64,000 bases of DNA from Candidatus Gastranaerophilales bacterium (lineage in GTDB: Bacteria; Cyanobacteriota; Vampirovibrionia; Gastranaerophilales; Gastranaerophilaceae). Positions 61,487-64,000 of this stretch are shown piece after piece. The stretch lies in the NCBI GenBank assembly GCA_944324305.1, contig CALUVV010000001.1, positions 186,001-250,000 on the forward strand. Direction: 5' to 3'. The position numbers and the translations under genes are program-made. A model generated the notes under the pieces. That model saw only the letters and a program-made list of their open reading frames with translations, had not been told where the DNA came from and searched no databases. Positions within the stretch are counted from its first letter, which is position 1. Each line of letters begins with the position of its first letter.

Positions 61487-62295
61487 TTATTTCTTATCCT
61501 GTATCATTTCTATAGTAGTTTTTCCGCCCTTTTCAACAGCATAACTATAACCTGCAATCTTTTTAATTCCGCCGTTGTCGCCTTGCAGTTGGAACGTAAA
61601 AATATCATATCCCCATTTATTGGGCTTTTTATGCCCGTTAATATCTACAGTATATATAGGAACTGATCCCTTAAATTGACCATATTTTATTATAACAGTG
61701 CCGTCTGATAATATCCATGATGAATATTTATTTTTTATATTAGCATCACTGAAGTCAGAGTTAGGGTTATAAGGATACTCAGGGTTAGGATTTTGAATTT
61801 CTTTAACTTTATCTGTTCCTTTATAATCACTTGTTAAACAGCCGTTGGATAAAGCATTATCTTCACAAAATTTGACAACTTTTAACACTTTATTAAACAA
61901 TTCTTCTTCAAATACGGAACAATCACTACGTACACCGTTATGATTAACATCCAAAGGGGAGCCGTCTTCACATTTGTACGATACACAGGTATTATATACA
62001 GGATCTTTTTGAGTACAAACTGCTTTACACAATGACCCATTTGGCCAATAAGAACAAGCTACAGGCATATCAAGCTGATTTTGCGCCTGAAATACTGCCT
62101 GGGAAAAAGTAGAATACACTTTTTTAAATTGATTTCTTAAAACATTTTTTTGCACATTTTCTGTTATCACAGGCATAGTTAAGGCTGCTACTATACCTAT
62201 AACACCTAAGGCAATCAAGACCTCTGCCAGCGTAAAACCCTTGCTACTGGGGCTTAAACGGTTGCCCCCCCCCCGAAGTTACTATACTTTTTCAT
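61487..62295 (-). CDS. Type IV pilin-like protein, frame interrupted at a G10 run
   Basis: AAAGGAAC precedes ATG 62295. The given frame reads MKKYSNFGGGATV and ends at TAA. One more G opens 269 residues: MKKYSNF-GGGG-NRLSPSSKG, cleavage before F21-TLAEVLIALGVIGIVAALTMP. The soluble domain is unusually rich in cysteine (about nine, in segments such as PVACSYWPNGSLCKAVC), implying several disulfides, and has VDINGHKKPNKWGYDIF. The end is EMIQDKK, without the DYPW tail. A short ORF (62318-62368) with its own ribosome site precedes it in the leader. Same alternatives as for the other interrupted copies. Confidence 0.82.
62265..62274 (+). repeat. GC10G tract, copy 9
   Basis: Ten C on the plus strand. 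The plus-strand flank GCTTAAACGGTTG resembles copies 2 and 6 (GCTTAAAGTTG) even though the gene here runs the other way. Confidence 0.95.
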
Positions 62296-62317
62296 AAATG
62301 TTCCTTTCTATAATTTT

Positions 62318-62368
62318 TTAATAATTATGCAAAACCCTTGCGGCGGATCCAGCGGCTACGCTGGTCAT
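62318..62368 (-). CDS. Possible 16-codon upstream ORF before a pilin-like gene
   Basis: GAAAGGAGC lies before ATG 62368; the frame reads MTSVAAGSAARVLHNY and stops at 62318-62320, 22 bases before the pilin ATG. The strong ribosome site is the only support. It may be a leader peptide, or the remnant start of a former pilin leader (compare GQAARLG in three paralogs). The DNA contains a CCAGCG...CGCTGG hairpin. Confidence 0.35.
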   Translation of the reverse strand: MTSVAAGSAARVLHNY

Positions 62369-62385
62369 TAATCGCTCCTTTCGTA

Positions 62386-62453
62386 TATATCATTATAATT
62401 TTAACATATTTTTACTTTTTTTCAAGTATTGTTGTATAATACCTTTATGAAAA
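62386..62453. repeat. Divergent promoter module, copy 2 (pilin / ilvD)
   Basis: 67 of 68 bases match 60530-60597. Rightward TATAAT (62435-62440) lies six bases before the ilvD ATG. Leftward TTGAAA (62425-62420) and TAAAAT (62403-62398) point to the pilin-like gene. Confidence 0.85.
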
Positions 62454-64000
62454 GCGATAATATAAAAAAAGGGATAGCAAGAACTCCTCACAGAGGACTT
62501 CTTATGGCAACAGGCGTTAGCAAAAATAATATGAAAGCTCCGTTTATCGGTATTGCAAGTTCATTTACCGATTTAGTTCCCGGACATATCGGAATGCGCG
62601 ATTTGGAACGGCAGATTGAAAAAGGTATTCACAGTGCAGGCGGTCAATCTTTTATTTTCGGAGTTCCTGCAATTTGCGATGGAATTGCGATGGGACACAA
62701 CGGAATGCGTTATTCGCTTCCGTCAAGAGATTTGATTGCGGATTGTGTTGAAAGCGTTGCTGCAGCTCATCAGCTTGATGGGATTGTTTTACTTTCAAAT
62801 TGCGACAAAATTACACCGGGTATGCTGATAGGGGCGCTTCGATTAAATATTCCTGCTATAATTGTAACCGCAGGTCCTATGCTAGACGGTGAATGCAGAG
62901 GGCATAAAAAATTAACAATGGTTACAGGTTCTTTTGAAGCCGTAGGTAAATTCAGAAACGGTGAAATCACAGATGAAGAACTTCTTGAACTGGAAGAAGC
63001 TTCCTGCCCGTCAGCAGGAGCCTGTCAGGGAATGTACACCGCAAACACTATGGCCTGTTTAGCGGAAGTAATGGGAATGAGCCTTCCCTACTGTGCATCT
63101 GCCTCTGCAGTATCTTCCCAAAAACGCCGTATAGCCTTTGACAGCGGAATGCAGATTGTTGAGCTTATTAAAAAAGATTTAAAACCGTCAGATATTATTA
63201 CAAGAGAAAGTTTAAGAAACGCTATAATTGCAGATTTGGCTCTCGGCGGTTCGACAAATACGTTTCTGCATATTCTCGCAATTGCAAACGCCGGCAGTAT
63301 AAATGTTACATTGGACGATTTTGAAGAATTGAGTAAAAAAGTTCATCAAATCGTAAAGATTAATCCTTCCTCAAGTTTAACAATGACTGATTTCCATAAT
63401 GCAGGCGGCGTTCCAGCAGTAATAAAATCTCTTGAGAAATTCTTATCCGATACTCAAACAGTTTCCGGAATTTCAATCAAAAATATTGCAAAACAAGCAC
63501 GGAAAGATGATGTTGTAATACCTGACTATGATAACTCACAATATACTCAGGCAGGTCTTGCAATTCTTTACGGAAACATTGCAAAAGACGGATGTGTTAT
63601 AAAAACGTCGGGTGTCGCGCCTGAATGTTATGTGTTCGAAGGTTCTGCCAGAACGTTTGACAGCGAAGAAGATGCCATGGAAGCACTGGAAAATGACAAA
63701 ATTAAGGAAGGAGATGTTATAGTAATACGCTATGAAGGACCCAAAGGCGGTCCCGGAATGCGCGAAATGCTTGCACCTACATCTCTTTTGACAGGCAAAG
63801 GTTTAGGGAAAAAATGTGCATTAATAACTGACGGCAGGTTCTCAGGAGCAACAAGAGGAATATGTGTAGGCCATATCTGCCCTGAAGCAGCCAACGGTGG
63901 GACAATAGCTTTAATAAAAAACGGCGATAAGATTAAAATAGATATTCCTAACCGCTCAATACAGCTTCTTGTCAGTGAAAATGAACTTACCGAACGACGT
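62447..64000 (+). CDS. ilvD: Dihydroxy-acid dehydratase (3-prime end beyond the window)
   Basis: 518 codons are visible from ATG 62447 and the frame is open at the right edge; the family is about 550-560 residues, so only the end is missing. Family blocks include [56 protein letters not shown] and, near the edge, [21 protein letters not shown] and [12 protein letters not shown]. The cysteines in SNCDK and SAGACQGM bind the Fe-S cluster. The enzyme makes the 2-keto acid precursors of valine, leucine and isoleucine. TATAAT ends six bases before the ATG: leaderless. Confidence 0.96.
   Translation, partial: MKSDNIKKGIARTPHRGLLMATGVSKNNMKAPFIGIASSFTDLVPGHIGMRDLERQIEKGIHSAGGQSFIFGVPAICDGIAMGHNGMRYSLPSRDLIADCVESVAAAHQLDGIVLLSNCDKITPGMLIGALRLNIPAIIVTAGPMLDGECRGHKKLTMVTGSFEAVGKFRNGEITDEELLELEEASCPSAGACQGMYTANTMACLAEVMGMSLPYCASASAVSSQKRRIAFDSGMQIVELIKKDLKPSDIITRESLRNAIIADLALGGSTNTFLHILAIANAGSINVTLDDFEELSKKVHQIVKINPSSSLTMTDFHNAGGVPAVIKSLEKFLSDTQTVSGISIKNIAKQARKDDVVIPDYDNSQYTQAGLAILYGNIAKDGCVIKTSGVAPECYVFEGSARTFDSEEDAMEALENDKIKEGDVIVIRYEGPKGGPGMREMLAPTSLLTGKGLGKKCALITDGRFSGATRGICVGHICPEAANGGTIALIKNGDKIKIDIPNRSIQLLVSENELTERR

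Noticed and set aside
529..62274. The C10/G10 runs as CRISPR-like or diversity-generating retroelement parts
   Set aside because: There are no spacers, cas genes, reverse transcriptase or template/variable repeat pair in the window.
529..62274. The G10 strand as an intramolecular G-quadruplex like the Neisseria pilE element
   Set aside because: Ten consecutive G are one short of the eleven needed for four GG tracts with single-base loops, so this is possible only at length 11 or more; kept as a test idea, not a claim.

Overview
The window looks like an AT-rich bacterial chromosome from the non-photosynthetic sister group of Cyanobacteria (Melainabacteria/Vampirovibrionia, most like Gastranaerophilales). 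Three signs support this. The RNA polymerase beta-prime subunit is split into rpoC1 and rpoC2 as in Cyanobacteria. RpoC2 carries a very large insertion (about 650 residues) in the trigger loop. The prepilin-like proteins carry the [GA]FTLAEVL signal typical of that group. No photosynthesis gene, prophage, insertion sequence or CRISPR array was seen. Most genes are ordinary housekeeping genes in short operons.

Layout. 1-6.2 kb: a cut fur-family gene, two pilin-like genes, an M16 protease and small unknowns. 6.5-15.5 kb: rpoB-rpoC1-rpoC2. 15.6-17.2 kb: two tandem pilin-like genes. 17.3-24 kb: a thioredoxin/CcdA pair, then ribH-murQ-gpsA-ricT. 24-33 kb: tRNA-Leu, mutS, tgt-ndk, a MATE exporter, a SprA-like metalloprotease, pilins and an XRE regulator. 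33-40.5 kb: efp-accB-accC, two paralogous membrane proteins, a regulator/pilin pair and rsgA-ispA-PAP2-like. 40.6-52.3 kb: a SNF2 helicase, HU, a glycosyltransferase, apt, and an rny-ymdB-PHP-pilin-like-LOG cluster. 53-64 kb: pepA, an amidase, ftsI-murE, nagA between two pilins, and the start of ilvD.

The most unusual feature is a family of eleven pilin-like genes scattered singly between housekeeping operons. Seven carry a run of exactly ten C/G between the start codon and the prepilin signal. In all seven the frame is broken and would be restored by exactly one extra base (or by loss of two). The run is always G-C10-G on the displayed strand, whichever way the gene points, and always has GCT a little upstream. 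Two more copies lie outside pilin genes. Three further pilins lack the run, and each has instead a small divergent helix-turn-helix gene with operator-like repeats between. The set therefore falls into two apparent control classes: homopolymer slippage and a dedicated repressor. An assembly artefact at the C10 runs has to be excluded first.

A second theme is leaderless transcription. Many start codons lie 4-8 bases after a -10 box, including all four small HTH regulators. A third is a 67/68-identical divergent promoter copied between nagA and ilvD, each time beside a pilin gene.
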